NCBI RefSeq assembly: GCF_050942215.1
Contig: NZ_CP192056.1
Coordinates: 5,828,001 to 5,892,000, forward strand
Direction: 5' to 3'
Length of the DNA: 64,000 nucleotides
From: Sphaerimonospora sp050942215
GTDB lineage: Bacteria; Actinomycetota; Actinomycetes; Streptosporangiales; Streptosporangiaceae
Both the position numbers and the translations under genes were made by a program. Positions 25,018-36,492 of this stretch are shown here, in pieces. Positions within the stretch are counted from its first letter, which is position 1. The number at the start of each line of letters is the position of its first letter. Below the pieces are notes generated by a model. It saw nothing but the letters and a program-made list of their open reading frames with translations, was not told the DNA's origin and searched no databases.

Positions 25018-26673
25018 ATGAGCGCCACGGAGTCCGTCGCCGGGCGACCACGGTGGCCCGGGACATGGAACCATGTGATCACCGTCGCCGCCGCCGCCGT
25101 GACGGCCTTCGCCGGCTGGCAGAACCGCTGGATCAGCGACGACGGCCTGATCGCGGTGCGCACCGTACGGCAGCTGCTCGCGGGCAACGGACCGGTCTTC
25201 AACGTCGGCGAGCGCGTCGAGGCCAACACCAGCATGGCGTGGACCTATCTGGTCGCGCTGGTCTCCTGGGTGAGCAGGGGAGACGTCGCGTACGTCTCGG
25301 TGCTGCTCGGCCTCGCGTGCACGGTGGGCGGCGTGGTGTTCGCCATGCTCGGCGCCATGCTCCGGTACGGCGGCTCGCGCCGGGTGCTCCTGCCGGCCGG
25401 GGTGCTGATCCTCCTCGCGCTGCCGCCGTTCTGGGAGTTCGCGACCTCCGGGCTGGAGACCGGGCTGGTGTTCCTGTGGATAGGTTCGTCCTGGTGGCTG
25501 CTGGTCCGGGCGGCTTCGGGCGGACCGGTGCTCCCGCTGGTGCTCGTTCTCGGTCTCGCGCCCGTCGTCCGGCCCGAGCTGGCCCTGGTCCACCCGGTCT
25601 TCTTCGCGGCGCTGCTCGTACTGCTGCGGCCGGGACGGCGCGCCGCCGTCCGCTGGTTCGTGATCTCCCTGGCCCTGCCGGTGGCCTGTCAGATCTTCCG
25701 GATGGGCTACTACGGGCTCCTCGTGCCCAACACCGCCCTCGCCAAGGAGGCCGGGGAGAGCCGGTGGGCGCGTGGCCTCCTCTACGCCGGCGACACCCTG
25801 CTGACCTACCAGCTCATCGGTCCTCTGCTGGTGGTCGTGCCGCTGTCGCTGTGGGCCTGCCGCACACGCCGTGATCTCGTCGTGTCGGCGGCCCCGCTCA
25901 TGGCCGGGACGCTGATGCTGCTGTACGTCCTGCGGGTCGGCGGCGACTTCATGCACGGCCGGATGATGCTGCCGGTTCTGCTGCTCGTCCTGCTTCCCGC
26001 CATGGTCCTGCCGCCGCACACCGTCACCGCGCTCGCCTGCGCCACCGTGACGCTGTGGGCCGTGGTCTGCGCCGTCGCGCTCAGGGTGCCGTACCCGCAG
26101 GAGATCGGGCCGGACGGCATCGCGGACGAGCACGGCTTCTACGTCCGGTGGACCGGAGACCCGCATCCGGTCACCGCCGAGTCCTACCTCCGGGCCAGAG
26201 CCGACCCACTGAGCCGGGAGAACGCCACCGGCCTGCACGTGCCGGGCACGGGGGTGGGGCCGATGCCGCTCCGCGCCGACCAGCCCGCCCGCCTCGCGGT
26301 CGCGGGCCACGTGCTGGGCACCCTGGGAGCGTCGTTCCCGCTGGACGTCCTCGTGATCGACCGGCTCGGCCTGGCCAACGCCGTCGGCGGTCACATGGCG
26401 CTCGGGTGCGGGCAGCGGGTCGGGCACGAGAAGCCGCTGCCCGTCGAGTACATCGTCGCCGACTACATGGCTCCGGGAACCGCGCTGTCGGACGAGCGGT
26501 TCCAGGCCGAGGTGGAGCGGATCAGGGGCGAGCTGTCCACCGGCCGGTTCCGGGACCTGCTCGACGCCACGAGGGACCGGCTGACCCCCGGCCGGTTCTG
26601 GGACAACCTGGTGGGCGCACCCGCGCGTACGGCCTTCCGGTTCCCCGCGGGGAACACCTCCTGTCCGTCCTGA
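25018..26673 (+). CDS. polytopic GT-C glycosyltransferase, AftB-like
   Basis: A 551-residue membrane protein with about ten hydrophobic helices followed by a soluble C-terminal domain. It resembles the mycobacterial arabinofuranosyltransferase AftB: the first extracytoplasmic loop carries the GT-C acid pair Asp41-Asp42 in WISDDGLIAVR, followed by VFNVGERVEANTSMAW, and the later loop has GGDFMHGRMM. GT-C enzymes use polyprenyl-phosphate sugars outside the membrane. The start ATG 25018 has GGGAGG upstream. It probably forms an operon with the MurG-like gene. The sugar and acceptor are unknown, since arabinogalactan in the mycobacterial sense is not expected here. Confidence 0.72.
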   Translation: MSATESVAGRPRWPGTWNHVITVAAAAVTAFAGWQNRWISDDGLIAVRTVRQLLAGNGPVFNVGERVEANTSMAWTYLVALVSWVSRGDVAYVSVLLGLACTVGGVVFAMLGAMLRYGGSRRVLLPAGVLILLALPPFWEFATSGLETGLVFLWIGSSWWLLVRAASGGPVLPLVLVLGLAPVVRPELALVHPVFFAALLVLLRPGRRAAVRWFVISLALPVACQIFRMGYYGLLVPNTALAKEAGESRWARGLLYAGDTLLTYQLIGPLLVVVPLSLWACRTRRDLVVSAAPLMAGTLMLLYVLRVGGDFMHGRMMLPVLLLVLLPAMVLPPHTVTALACATVTLWAVVCAVALRVPYPQEIGPDGIADEHGFYVRWTGDPHPVTAESYLRARADPLSRENATGLHVPGTGVGPMPLRADQPARLAVAGHVLGTLGASFPLDVLVIDRLGLANAVGGHMALGCGQRVGHEKPLPVEYIVADYMAPGTALSDERFQAEVERIRGELSTGRFRDLLDATRDRLTPGRFWDNLVGAPARTAFRFPAGNTSCPS

Positions 26674-26687
26674 GGCGTCCCCGGCGG

Positions 26688-27983
26688 TCAGAGGGCCGGT
26701 ACGTCGAGCGGATTGTCGATCTCGTCACTCGTCATCCGCCCGGCGAGGATCGCGGTCATCGCGAGGAGGAGCGGGATGAGACCCGCCGCGGTGAAGATGA
26801 CGGGCGTCGGCACCACCGTGGAGAGCGGTCCCGCCACCGCGACGGACAGCGGCATGAGCGCGATGGAGACGAAGAAGTCGAGGCTCGCCACCCGCCCGAT
26901 CATGGTGGGCGGAACCCGCCGCTGCAGGAGGGTCCCCCAGATGACCATGCCCATGCCTCCGGTGAACCCGATGACGAAGAGGGAAGCGGCCATGACCCAG
27001 AACGAGGCGATGTGGCCGATCACGGCCAGCGGGATGGTGCCGGCGCCCCAGCCGATGACCATGACGGTCAGGTAGCGCCGCGGCAGCGGCCGTGACGAGA
27101 TCGCCAGGGAGCCGACCGCTCCCCCGGCTCCGAACGCCGTGAGGAGCAGGCCGAACGTCCGCTCTCCGTCGGCGAACCTGGCCCTGGTGATGAACGGCAG
27201 GAGCACCTCGATCGGCCCCATGGTCACCAGCAGCATGAGGCAGGCGAACAGCAGGGTCCACAGCAGCCACGGGGTGCGCAGCGTGAAGACGAAGCCCTCA
27301 CGCAGGTCACCCAGAACGCCCGGCCGCTTTCCGGCGGCCGCGGCGGCGGCCCGTGTCCCGGCCCGAGGGCGCAGGAGGAGAACGAGAGCGAACGCGCCCG
27401 CGTGCAGCACGGCCGTGACCGCCGCCCCGGTGGCGGGGATCCACGCCCCGACGACCATCCCGCCGAGCGCGGGCCCGACCGCCTGCTGCAGGGTCGGCCG
27501 CAGCGCGCCCTCCATGCCGTTCGCGGCCAGCAGGTCGTCGGCGGGCAGGATGCTCGGCAGGTAGGCGCTGTAGGCGGGATAGAAGAACGCGGCCCCCGCG
27601 CCGAGCAGCGCGGAGGCGGCGGCCAGGTGCCACAGCTGGATCACCTCCGTGAACGCCAGCACGCACACCGCGCTCACGGCGAGGAGGTTCACCCCCTGAA
27701 CCGAGATGATCACCATGCGTTTGGAGACGCGGTCGGCCGCGACGCCGCCGACCAGCGCGAAGGCGAACAGGCTGCCGCTGAGGCAGGCGGCGACCGCCGA
27801 CAGCGCCGTCGGGTCGTCGTCGATGGCGATGACCTGGAAGACCATGACGATCGTCCACATTCCGGTGGCGAACATCGACAGCGCTGTGGCGCCGATGAGC
27901 AGCCGATAGTCGCGGTGGCGCAGCGGGCGCAGTGTGCGCCACCGGATTCCGGCCGTCTCGGGAACGGGTCCGACGTCACTCAT
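26688..27983 (-). CDS. MFS transporter
   Basis: A 431-residue 12-helix major-facilitator exporter of the MFS_3 (EntS-like) type: RDYRLLIGATALSMFATGM at the start, GGVAADRVSKRMVII in the loop between helices 2 and 3 (the A-motif region), a basic central loop (RPRAGTRAAAAAAGKRPG) and GFTGGMGMVIWGTLLQRRVP in the second half. The substrate is unknown; a drug or siderophore efflux role is usual. It converges on the AftB-like gene with 14 bases between stops. No dedicated regulator is visible next to it. Confidence 0.85.
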   Translation of the reverse strand: MSDVGPVPETAGIRWRTLRPLRHRDYRLLIGATALSMFATGMWTIVMVFQVIAIDDDPTALSAVAACLSGSLFAFALVGGVAADRVSKRMVIISVQGVNLLAVSAVCVLAFTEVIQLWHLAAASALLGAGAAFFYPAYSAYLPSILPADDLLAANGMEGALRPTLQQAVGPALGGMVVGAWIPATGAAVTAVLHAGAFALVLLLRPRAGTRAAAAAAGKRPGVLGDLREGFVFTLRTPWLLWTLLFACLMLLVTMGPIEVLLPFITRARFADGERTFGLLLTAFGAGGAVGSLAISSRPLPRRYLTVMVIGWGAGTIPLAVIGHIASFWVMAASLFVIGFTGGMGMVIWGTLLQRRVPPTMIGRVASLDFFVSIALMPLSVAVAGPLSTVVPTPVIFTAAGLIPLLLAMTAILAGRMTSDEIDNPLDVPAL

Positions 27984-28077
27984 CCGTTGCTCTCATTCGG
28001 ATATTCGGGTCGCGGCCGGCCGGTCGGCATGCCTCCCAGCGCGCACCTCTATATGGGACGTGGGAGGCGGCCGGATG

Positions 28078-29385
28078 TCACGGCAGCGCGGCCGCCTTGC
28101 GCAGCAGCACCGACCGCTCGCTGATGTTGCGGCACAGCCGGGCGGCGAGCTCCAGCTCGGCCCGCGCCTCGGTGGTCCGGCCGAGCCGGGCGAGCAGCTC
28201 GCCACGCACGCTCGGGAGGAGGTACGACCCCGGCAGGCGATCGGCGGCGACCAGCTCGTCCACGATCGACAGCGCCCGCCGAGGTCCGTCCGCCATCGCG
28301 ACGGCGACGGCCCGGTTGAGCTCGACGACCGGTGAGGGAGCGACCCGGCCGAGCGCCTCGTACAGGAGCACGACACGCTCCCAGTCGGTCTCCGGCACCG
28401 AGGAAGCCGACGCGTGGCAGGCGGCGATCGCCGCCTGCAGTCCGTACGGCCCGAGGCCGCGGCCGATGGCCGTCGCCCGGCCGAGCGCGGCCAGACCGCG
28501 GCGGATCGCCGACCGGTCCCACAGCCGCCGGTCCTGATCCTCCAGGAGCACCGGCTCGCCGTCCGGCCCGGTGCGCGCGGGAAAACGCGCGGCCGTGAGC
28601 TCGCACAGGGCGAGCAGCCCGTACACCTCCGGCTCTTCGGGCAGCAGTGCGGCCAGCACCCGGGCCAGCCGGATCGCCTCGTACGCCAGATCCGGGCGCA
28701 GCAGGCGGTCTCCGGTCGTCGCCGTCGAACCCTCCGTGAAGATCACGTACAGCACGCTCAGGACCCCGCCGAGCCGTTCGCGCCGTTCCGGCGACGGCGG
28801 CGTCTCGAACGGCACTCCCGCCGCGGCGATGGTCTTCTTCGCCCGGGTGATCCGGGCCTGGACCGTCGGCACGGGCACGAGGAACGCCCGGGCGATCTCC
28901 TCGCTCGACAGGCCGCCGACGACGCGCAGCGTCAGGGCCACCCGGGCCTCGGGCGAGAGCACCGGATGACAGGCCACGAACATCAACGCCAGGACGTCGT
29001 CGTCGATCCGGTCGGGGTCCCACGGCAGATCGTCCGCCCCGTCCCGCGGGTCGGTCGAGCCCGCGATCGCCTCACCCTCGGCGAGCCGGCCGGCGAGCAT
29101 GGCGTACCGCTCCTCCAGCGCCGAGCGGCGGCGGAAGGCGTCGATGGCACGCCGCCGCGCCGTCGCGAGCAGCCAGCCCACCGGATCGGCCGGCGCGCCG
29201 GCGCGCGACCAGGTGACGAGCGCCTCGGCCACCGCCTCCTGCGCGACGTCCTCGGCGAGTTCGAAGTCCCCGGTGTAACGGGCCAGCGCGGCGACGACCC
29301 GGGCGGACTCGATCCGCCAGACGGCCTCGACGGCCCGCCGCGCCGACTCGGCGCTCGGCGGGCCGCCGGTGGCCGCGGACGTCAC
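28078..29385 (-). CDS. ECF42-type RNA polymerase sigma factor
   Basis: A 435-residue extracytoplasmic-function sigma factor. Region 2 (ALARYTGDFELAEDVAQEAVAEAL, then WLLATARRRAIDAFRRR) and region 4 (LRVVGGLSSEEIARAFLVPVPTVQARITRAKK) are followed by a long helical TPR-like extension (LYEALGRVAPSPVVELNRAVAVAMADGP), the hallmark of the ECF42 group. That C-terminal domain is needed for activity in studied members. GTG 29385 overlaps the stop of the DGPF gene (GTGA), so the two are co-translated. Target genes are unknown; ECF42 factors usually drive their own DGPF operon. Confidence 0.88.
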   Translation of the reverse strand: MTSAATGGPPSAESARRAVEAVWRIESARVVAALARYTGDFELAEDVAQEAVAEALVTWSRAGAPADPVGWLLATARRRAIDAFRRRSALEERYAMLAGRLAEGEAIAGSTDPRDGADDLPWDPDRIDDDVLALMFVACHPVLSPEARVALTLRVVGGLSSEEIARAFLVPVPTVQARITRAKKTIAAAGVPFETPPSPERRERLGGVLSVLYVIFTEGSTATTGDRLLRPDLAYEAIRLARVLAALLPEEPEVYGLLALCELTAARFPARTGPDGEPVLLEDQDRRLWDRSAIRRGLAALGRATAIGRGLGPYGLQAAIAACHASASSVPETDWERVVLLYEALGRVAPSPVVELNRAVAVAMADGPRRALSIVDELVAADRLPGSYLLPSVRGELLARLGRTTEARAELELAARLCRNISERSVLLRKAAALP

Positions 29386-29801
29386 AGCTGGCCGGTCCGC
29401 TCGCGCCACGCCCGCTCCTTGATGATCCACTCGTTGTCCTGCGGGAACTCGTCGATGCCCGGGACCCGGCGGACCTCGCACTTGGCGCCGGGGACGGCGG
29501 GAATGCGCTTGGCCCACTCGATCGCCTCCTCCTTCGACGCGACGTCGATCAGGTAGAAGCCGCCGAACAGCTCCTTCGTCTCGCCGTACGGACCGTCGGT
29601 GACCACCGGAGTCTCGCCGCTGAAGTCGACCACCACGCCCTGGGCCGGGTCGTCCAGGCCCTCGGCCGCGACGAGCACCCCGGCCCGGATCATCTCCTCG
29701 TTGAACCGCCCCACCGTCTCGAGCATCTCCTCGAAGGGCGTCGCCATCATCTTCGCGACGGACTCGTCCGTACCCCGCATGATCAGCATGTACTTCGCCA
29801 T
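29382..29801 (-). CDS. DGPF/YCII-domain protein, partner of the ECF42 sigma factor
   Basis: A 139-residue YCII-family protein. It starts AKYMLIMRGTDESVAKM and carries VTDGPYGETKELFGGFYLIDVASKEEAIEWA, containing the DGP(F/Y) signature and conserved His/Asp-type positions of the fold. Such proteins sit immediately upstream of ECF42 sigma genes in most actinomycetes and are their usual regulon members, although no anti-sigma function is established. It is coupled to the sigma gene by a GTGA overlap. Confidence 0.88.
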   Translation of the reverse strand: MAKYMLIMRGTDESVAKMMATPFEEMLETVGRFNEEMIRAGVLVAAEGLDDPAQGVVVDFSGETPVVTDGPYGETKELFGGFYLIDVASKEEAIEWAKRIPAVPGAKCEVRRVPGIDEFPQDNEWIIKERAWRERTGQL

Positions 29802-30096
29802 CTTCGCTATCCTCGCATCCGCGGTCGCCTTTCGACCGTCTCACTCCAAGGTCGAACGGGGCGGCCGCGGATCGACACGACGGACGGAAACGGCCGGCTT
29901 TTTCCGTATCCGGCGTTCCTCCCGCGCGGTGCCGCGCCGGCCGCCCAGGTCCGGGGCACGCCGGCGGCCGTCGCCGCGATCGTGCCGCACCCGGAAGAAG
30001 AATCGGCCCACATCATACGAACATGTGTACTATAAAAAACTTGGTCGGATCGACTCAGACGAGATGGCGACGACCCGAGGAACGGATGGAAACACG

Positions 30097-32403
<2,307 letters not shown>

Positions 32404-32415
<12 letters not shown>

Positions 32416-32994
32416 GCGTAGTCCGGCGATGAGGAGGTCGACCAGCCGACGTACGTCGTACCGGGGGTTGTTCTCCACGCCGATGCACAGGTTTCCGACA
32501 CCGTGCATGAGTTCGTAGGCACTCATGCCGGTGCGGATCTCACCGGCGGCGGCCGATGCTTCGAGTAGCCGGGCGCACACGGGCACGAGCCGGTCGAGGA
32601 AATAGGCGTGCAGCGCCTCGAAGGCGACGTTGTCGGACCGCAGTACGGCTGCGAGACCGTGCTTGGTGACCAGGAAGTCGACGAAGAGGTCGATCCATCG
32701 CGCCAGCGCCGCGTGAGGAGTCGGGCCGGCCGCGAGCAGGGCCGGACCGGCCTCGACGAGGGCCTCGATCTGGTGCCGGTAGACGGCGATGATGAGATCC
32801 GCCCGCGTGGGGAAGTGGCGGTAGATCGTGGCCGTCCCCACGCCGGCCTTCGCCGCGATGTCGCGTATCGGCGCCTCGACGCCCGAAGACACGAAGACCG
32901 CCGCGGCGGCGTCGAGCAGCGCCCTCTCGTTGCGCCGGGCGTCGGCCCGCTTGCGCGGGACCGCATGCCCTGCGCCTCGGTCGCTGTCGTTCAC
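32404..32994 (-). CDS. TetR-family repressor divergent from the aldo-keto reductase
   Basis: A 196-residue TetR protein. HTH: RNERALLDAAAAVFVSSGVEAPIRDIAAKAGVGTATIYRHFPTRADL; the remainder is the helical effector domain of the SbtR-like type (ALARWIDLFVDFLV). It faces the aldo-keto reductase gene across 154 bases that contain two nearly identical inverted repeats with ACGGGAC arms, which it very likely binds. Its end overlaps the UvrA-like gene tail to tail. Confidence 0.88.
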
Positions 32995-33025
32995 GCGCGG
33001 TTCCCTCCGCTATCGGGATTGATAA

Positions 33026-33042
33026 ACGGGACAACGTCCCGT
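33026..33042. promoter_or_regulatory. TetR operator 1 (ACGGGAC-AAC-GTCCCGT)
   Basis: Perfect 7-base inverted arms with a 3-base spacer, 31 bases upstream of the TetR start and facing the aldo-keto reductase gene. Confidence 0.7.
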
Positions 33043-33048
33043 ATCTTC

Positions 33049-33069
33049 AAACGGGACAAGGTTCCGTTT
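33049..33069. promoter_or_regulatory. TetR operator 2 (AAACGGGAC-AAG-GTTCCGTTT)
   Basis: Nine-base inverted arms with one mismatch around a 3-base spacer, sharing ACGGGACAA with operator 1 and lying six bases from it. The tandem arrangement suits two TetR dimers. Confidence 0.7.
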
Positions 33070-33148
33070 GCTCATGATGCCAGAGCCGGGACCGAGAACC
33101 AAGCACGCATTGTCACCACACTTCATCGACAAAGAAGGAGATACGCTC

Positions 33149-34168
33149 TTGCAGTACCACACCTTGGGCCGCACCGGTGTGCAGGTCAGCTCCCTCGTGC
33201 TCGGCGCGATGAACTTCGGCAAGATCGGCCGCACCACCCAGGACGAGGCCACCGCCATCGTCGACGCCGCTCTTGAGGCCGGGATCAACCTCATCGACAC
33301 CGCCGACTGGTACAGCGGCGGGGAGTCGGAAGAGATGGTCGGCAAAGCCATCGCCGGCCGCCGCGACGACATCGTGCTGGCCACGAAGGCGGGCATGCCC
33401 ATGAGCGACGAGCGCAACCATCGGGGCGGTTCACGCCGCTGGCTCGTCACCGCACTCGAAGACAGCCTGCGCCGTCTCGGTGTCGACCACGTCGATCTCT
33501 ACCAGATTCACCGGTGGGACCCGGCGACCGGCGACGAGGAGACGCTGTCGGCTCTGACCGACCTGCAGCGTGCGGGGAAGATCCGCTACTTCGGCTCATC
33601 GACCTTCCCCGCGTACCGCATCGTGCAAGCCCAATGGGCCGCCCGCGACAACCACCTGAGTCGTTACGTCACCGAGCAGCCCAGCTACTCGATCCTGCAG
33701 CGCGGGATCGAAACCCACGTGCTGCCCGTGACGGAGCAGTACGGACTCGGCGTGCTCGTGTGGAGCCCGTTGGCCTCAGGCTGGCTGACGGGCGCGATCC
33801 GCGAAGGCCGGGAGATCACCACCAGCCGCTCAACGTTCATGCCGGAACGCTTCGACCTCACCATTCCGGCCAACCGGGCCAGGCTCGATGCCGTCGAGCG
33901 ACTGGCCGGCGTCGCCGATGAGGCCGGTCTGACGATGATCCAGCTCGCGCTCGGTTTCGTGACCGCGCATCCCGCCGTGACCAGCGCGCTCATCGGCCCC
34001 CGCACGCTGGACCACCTGCACTCGCAACTCGCCGCCGCCGACACCGTGCTCTCCGCCGATGTGCTCGACGCGATCGACGCGATCGTCGCTCCCGGCACCG
34101 ACCTCGCCGCCCACGAAAAGTTCGACACCCCTCCCTCGCTGCTCGACCCGTCACTCCGGCGTCGCTGA
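33149..34168 (+). CDS. aldo-keto reductase (potassium-channel-beta-like)
   Basis: A 339-residue NADPH-dependent aldo-keto reductase. TTG 33149 follows AAGAAGGAG at 33132 with good spacing. The (beta/alpha)8 barrel carries the tetrad Asp50, Tyr55 (IDTADWYSGGES), Lys80 (VLATKAGM) and a His in LYQIHRWD; cofactor-binding segments include VWSPLASGWLTG near the middle. It reduces an unknown carbonyl substrate in the cytoplasm. The divergent TetR protein and tandem operators point to induction by a toxic aldehyde or ketone. Confidence 0.88.
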   Translation: MQYHTLGRTGVQVSSLVLGAMNFGKIGRTTQDEATAIVDAALEAGINLIDTADWYSGGESEEMVGKAIAGRRDDIVLATKAGMPMSDERNHRGGSRRWLVTALEDSLRRLGVDHVDLYQIHRWDPATGDEETLSALTDLQRAGKIRYFGSSTFPAYRIVQAQWAARDNHLSRYVTEQPSYSILQRGIETHVLPVTEQYGLGVLVWSPLASGWLTGAIREGREITTSRSTFMPERFDLTIPANRARLDAVERLAGVADEAGLTMIQLALGFVTAHPAVTSALIGPRTLDHLHSQLAAADTVLSADVLDAIDAIVAPGTDLAAHEKFDTPPSLLDPSLRRR

Positions 34169-34203
34169 TCGTTCGAGGGGCACGGGGGCCGTCCGGTTTC
34201 CGG

Positions 34204-34668
34204 TCAGACCAGCCAGCGGCCGTCGCGCATCAGCTCTCGGCCGGGCAGCTCGTTCACCTCGCGCCACGCCTGAACGCGGCGCGGGAAGACGCGGAACCAG
34301 CGGTACGGCGTGGCCGACACCCGCGGGTCGAAGCCGGTGCGCTGGGCGAACCGGTCACCCCGCTCCCGCGGCAGCGCGTCCATGTGGAGGACCTCGACCT
34401 CGCCGTCGATCATGGTCACGTCGCGGGTGTGGCCCAGCCCCAGCCGTACGGTCCGGGTGGCTGTCAGGTTCCTGCCGGTCGGGCTGCCCGTCGGCGTGGC
34501 CATCAGCAGCGCCTCGCCGTCCCAGTCGAAGGACAGCGGCACCAGATATGGCGCACCGTCTTCCGATGCACTGGCCACCCAGACATCGACGTCGTGGGCG
34601 AGCCGACGTTCGATGTCGCGACGGCGCTGGGCGCGGGAGCGGGGTTCGGCGCTCGCGGGACGACTCAC
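34204..34668 (-). CDS. FDOR/pyridoxamine-phosphate-oxidase-like flavoprotein
   Basis: A 154-residue split-beta-barrel protein of the PNPOx/F420-binding family (IERRLAHDVDVWVASASEDGAPYLVPLSFDWDGEALLMAT, RNLTATRTVRLGLG). Such proteins use F420 or FMN to reduce small molecules. The substrate is unknown. Its ATG overlaps the stop of the VOC protein gene (ATGA), so it is the third gene of an AraC-VOC-FDOR operon. It converges on the aldo-keto reductase gene. Confidence 0.8.
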   Translation of the reverse strand: MSRPASAEPRSRAQRRRDIERRLAHDVDVWVASASEDGAPYLVPLSFDWDGEALLMATPTGSPTGRNLTATRTVRLGLGHTRDVTMIDGEVEVLHMDALPRERGDRFAQRTGFDPRVSATPYRWFRVFPRRVQAWREVNELPGRELMRDGRWLV

Positions 34669-35084
34669 CGCACCTCCTGGATGCGGACCATGTTGCCCGC
34701 CGGATCGCGGAAGGCGCAGTCGCGCACGCCGTACGGCTGCTCGATCGGCTCCTGGACGACCTCGGCGTCGCCGGCCTGCAGCTTCTCGAAGACGCCGTCG
34801 AGGTCGGTGGTGGCCAGGATGATGCCGGCGCAGGTCCCCTTGGCCATCATCTCCGCGATGGTGCGGCGCTCGTCCTCGGTGATGCCGGGGTCGGCGGCCG
34901 GCGGGTGCAGGACGATGGACGTGTCCGGCTGGCCGGCGGGGCCGACAGTGATCCAGCGCATCCCGTCGTATCCGACGTCGTTGCGCACCTCGAAGCCGAG
35001 GGTGTCGCGGTAGAAGGCCAGGGAGGCGTCCGGGTCGTCGTGCGGGAGGAAGGTCACGTGAATGGTGATGTCCATGACGGTCAC
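34665..35084 (-). CDS. VOC-superfamily (glyoxalase-like) protein
   Basis: A 139-residue vicinal-oxygen-chelate domain: ITIHVTFLPHDDPDASLAFYRDTLGFEVRNDV at the start and YGVRDCAFRDPAGNMVRIQE at the end, the paired beta-alpha-beta units of glyoxalase/PhnB-type proteins. The role may be degradation or binding of a small electrophile. It is translationally coupled to both neighbours by ATGA overlaps. Confidence 0.85.
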   Translation of the reverse strand: MTVMDITIHVTFLPHDDPDASLAFYRDTLGFEVRNDVGYDGMRWITVGPAGQPDTSIVLHPPAADPGITEDERRTIAEMMAKGTCAGIILATTDLDGVFEKLQAGDAEVVQEPIEQPYGVRDCAFRDPAGNMVRIQEVR

Positions 35085-35530
35085 GCTAGCTGCGGCTCGG
35101 GAATCGGGGCTTCTCGATTCCTGATCGGTTTGGTCACCCGTTTCGCCACGCAGGGGGGCATTCCCGCCGTCGCGCCCGCCGACCGACGACGGTAGGTGGT
35201 GGGCGGCACGCCGACCAGCTCGGTGAAGCGGGTGCTGAAGGTGCCAAGCGAGGTGCAGCCGACCGCGAAGCAGACCTCGGTGACGCTGAGGTCGCCGCGA
35301 CGCAGCAGCGCCATCGCGCGCTCGATTCGCCGTGTCATCAGATAGGCGTACGGCGACTCGCCGTACGCGAGCCGGAACTGGCGGCTGAGGTGTCCCGCCG
35401 ACATGTGCGCACCGCGGGCGAGCGCCTCGACATCCAGCGGCTGCGCGTACTCCCGATCGATCCGGTCAAGGACCCGGCGCAGCCGCGCGAGGTCACGCAG
35501 GTGCTCGGCGGTGGTGGGTCTGCTGGTCAT
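35081..35530 (-). CDS. short AraC-family regulator
   Basis: A 149-residue protein consisting of the AraC double HTH only (LDVEALARGAHMSAGHLSRQFRLAYGESPYAYLM, then VTEVCFAVGCTSLGTFSTRFTELVG). ATG 35530 has GGAGG immediately upstream. There is no effector domain, so it resembles SoxS/MarA-like regulators. It heads the operon with the VOC and FDOR genes and probably activates it. It lies 178 bases from the end of the polyketide cluster, is not coupled to it, and is not obviously a cluster regulator. Confidence 0.83.
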   Translation of the reverse strand: MTSRPTTAEHLRDLARLRRVLDRIDREYAQPLDVEALARGAHMSAGHLSRQFRLAYGESPYAYLMTRRIERAMALLRRGDLSVTEVCFAVGCTSLGTFSTRFTELVGVPPTTYRRRSAGATAGMPPCVAKRVTKPIRNREAPIPEPQLA

Positions 35531-35708
35531 CGAAACCTCCGGGGGAGGACGCGATCGGCCGCCTGCCGGTTCGTGGGCGACATCGCGATCTCCTGTTCCT
35601 GTCAACGGCTCGGCGGTTCGATACTGCCCTACGCCACCGACAAGACCCCGCAGCAGCGTGCCGACCGAGCCGCCCCCGCCGCCGGACCGTGAGAACCGGC
35701 ATGGTCTT

Positions 35709-36476
35709 TCAGGTCGCGTCTCGTCCTGACCACGACGCCAGATCGCGGCGTACGGCATCGAGCACGTCCCGGCGGCCGTCCCGCAGATAGAAATGATCGC
35801 CGGCGAAGATCCGCAGGGTGAACTCGGCGGTGGTCAGCTCACGCCAGCCCAGCAGTTCGGCGGGGGTGACCTCGGGGTCGTCGGCGCCCATGTAGGCGGC
35901 GACCGGACAGGTCAGAAGCGGCCCGGGGAGATGCTGATAGATCTCGTTGAGCTCGAAGTCCGAGCGCAGTGCGGGCAGCAGCAGACGCAGCAGCTCGGGC
36001 TGGCCCATCACCTCGGGCGGAGTGCCGTTCAACCGGTCGACCACGGTGAGGAACTCCTCGTCGGGCAGCGTGCTGAACAGCGGGCGGCCGGCGGGCAGGT
36101 GGGCGGCCCGCCTGCCGGAGACCAGCAGGCAGACCGGATCGAAGCGCCGCGCGACCTCGTAGGCGAGCAGGGAGCCGAGGCTGTGCCCGAAGAACGCGTA
36201 AGGCCGATCCAGATGGGGTTCCAGTGCGGCGCAGAGCGGATCGATGAGCTGCTCGATCCGGCGGTAGGGAAGCTCGCGCAGCCGGGACTCCCGTCCGGGC
36301 AGCAGCACCGGGTGCACGCCGACGTCCGGTCCGAGCACGGCCTTCCAGGGGCGGAAGAACGCGGCCCCGCCGCCGGCGTGGGCGAAACAGAACAGCGACA
36401 GCTCCGCTCCGGGCGCCGCGTCCCGTCCGCCACCGGCGATCCACCGCTCCGTGCCGGACACCGGATGGACGTGCAT
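35709..36476 (-). CDS. type II thioesterase (LnmN-type)
   Basis: A 255-residue editing thioesterase of the alpha/beta-hydrolase fold that removes stalled or wrongly loaded acyl groups from PKS/NRPS carrier proteins. Motifs: LFCFAHAGGGAAFFRPW at the N-terminus, nucleophile elbow FFGHSLGSLLAYEV, an Asp in YMGADDPEV and the catalytic His in AGDHFYLRD. It is the last gene of the polyketide operon, 16 bases after the KS gene. The position matches lnmN, which follows lnmM in the leinamycin cluster. It marks the probable left boundary of the biosynthetic cluster. Confidence 0.88.
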   Translation of the reverse strand: MHVHPVSGTERWIAGGGRDAAPGAELSLFCFAHAGGGAAFFRPWKAVLGPDVGVHPVLLPGRESRLRELPYRRIEQLIDPLCAALEPHLDRPYAFFGHSLGSLLAYEVARRFDPVCLLVSGRRAAHLPAGRPLFSTLPDEEFLTVVDRLNGTPPEVMGQPELLRLLLPALRSDFELNEIYQHLPGPLLTCPVAAYMGADDPEVTPAELLGWRELTTAEFTLRIFAGDHFYLRDGRRDVLDAVRRDLASWSGRDAT

Positions 36477-36492
36477 GAGGTGCTCCTTCTCG

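Noticed and set aside
35081..35530. AraC protein as pathway-specific regulator of the polyketide cluster
   Set aside because: It is translationally coupled to the VOC and FDOR genes instead and faces away from the cluster; nothing ties it to the cluster promoter some 28 kb away.
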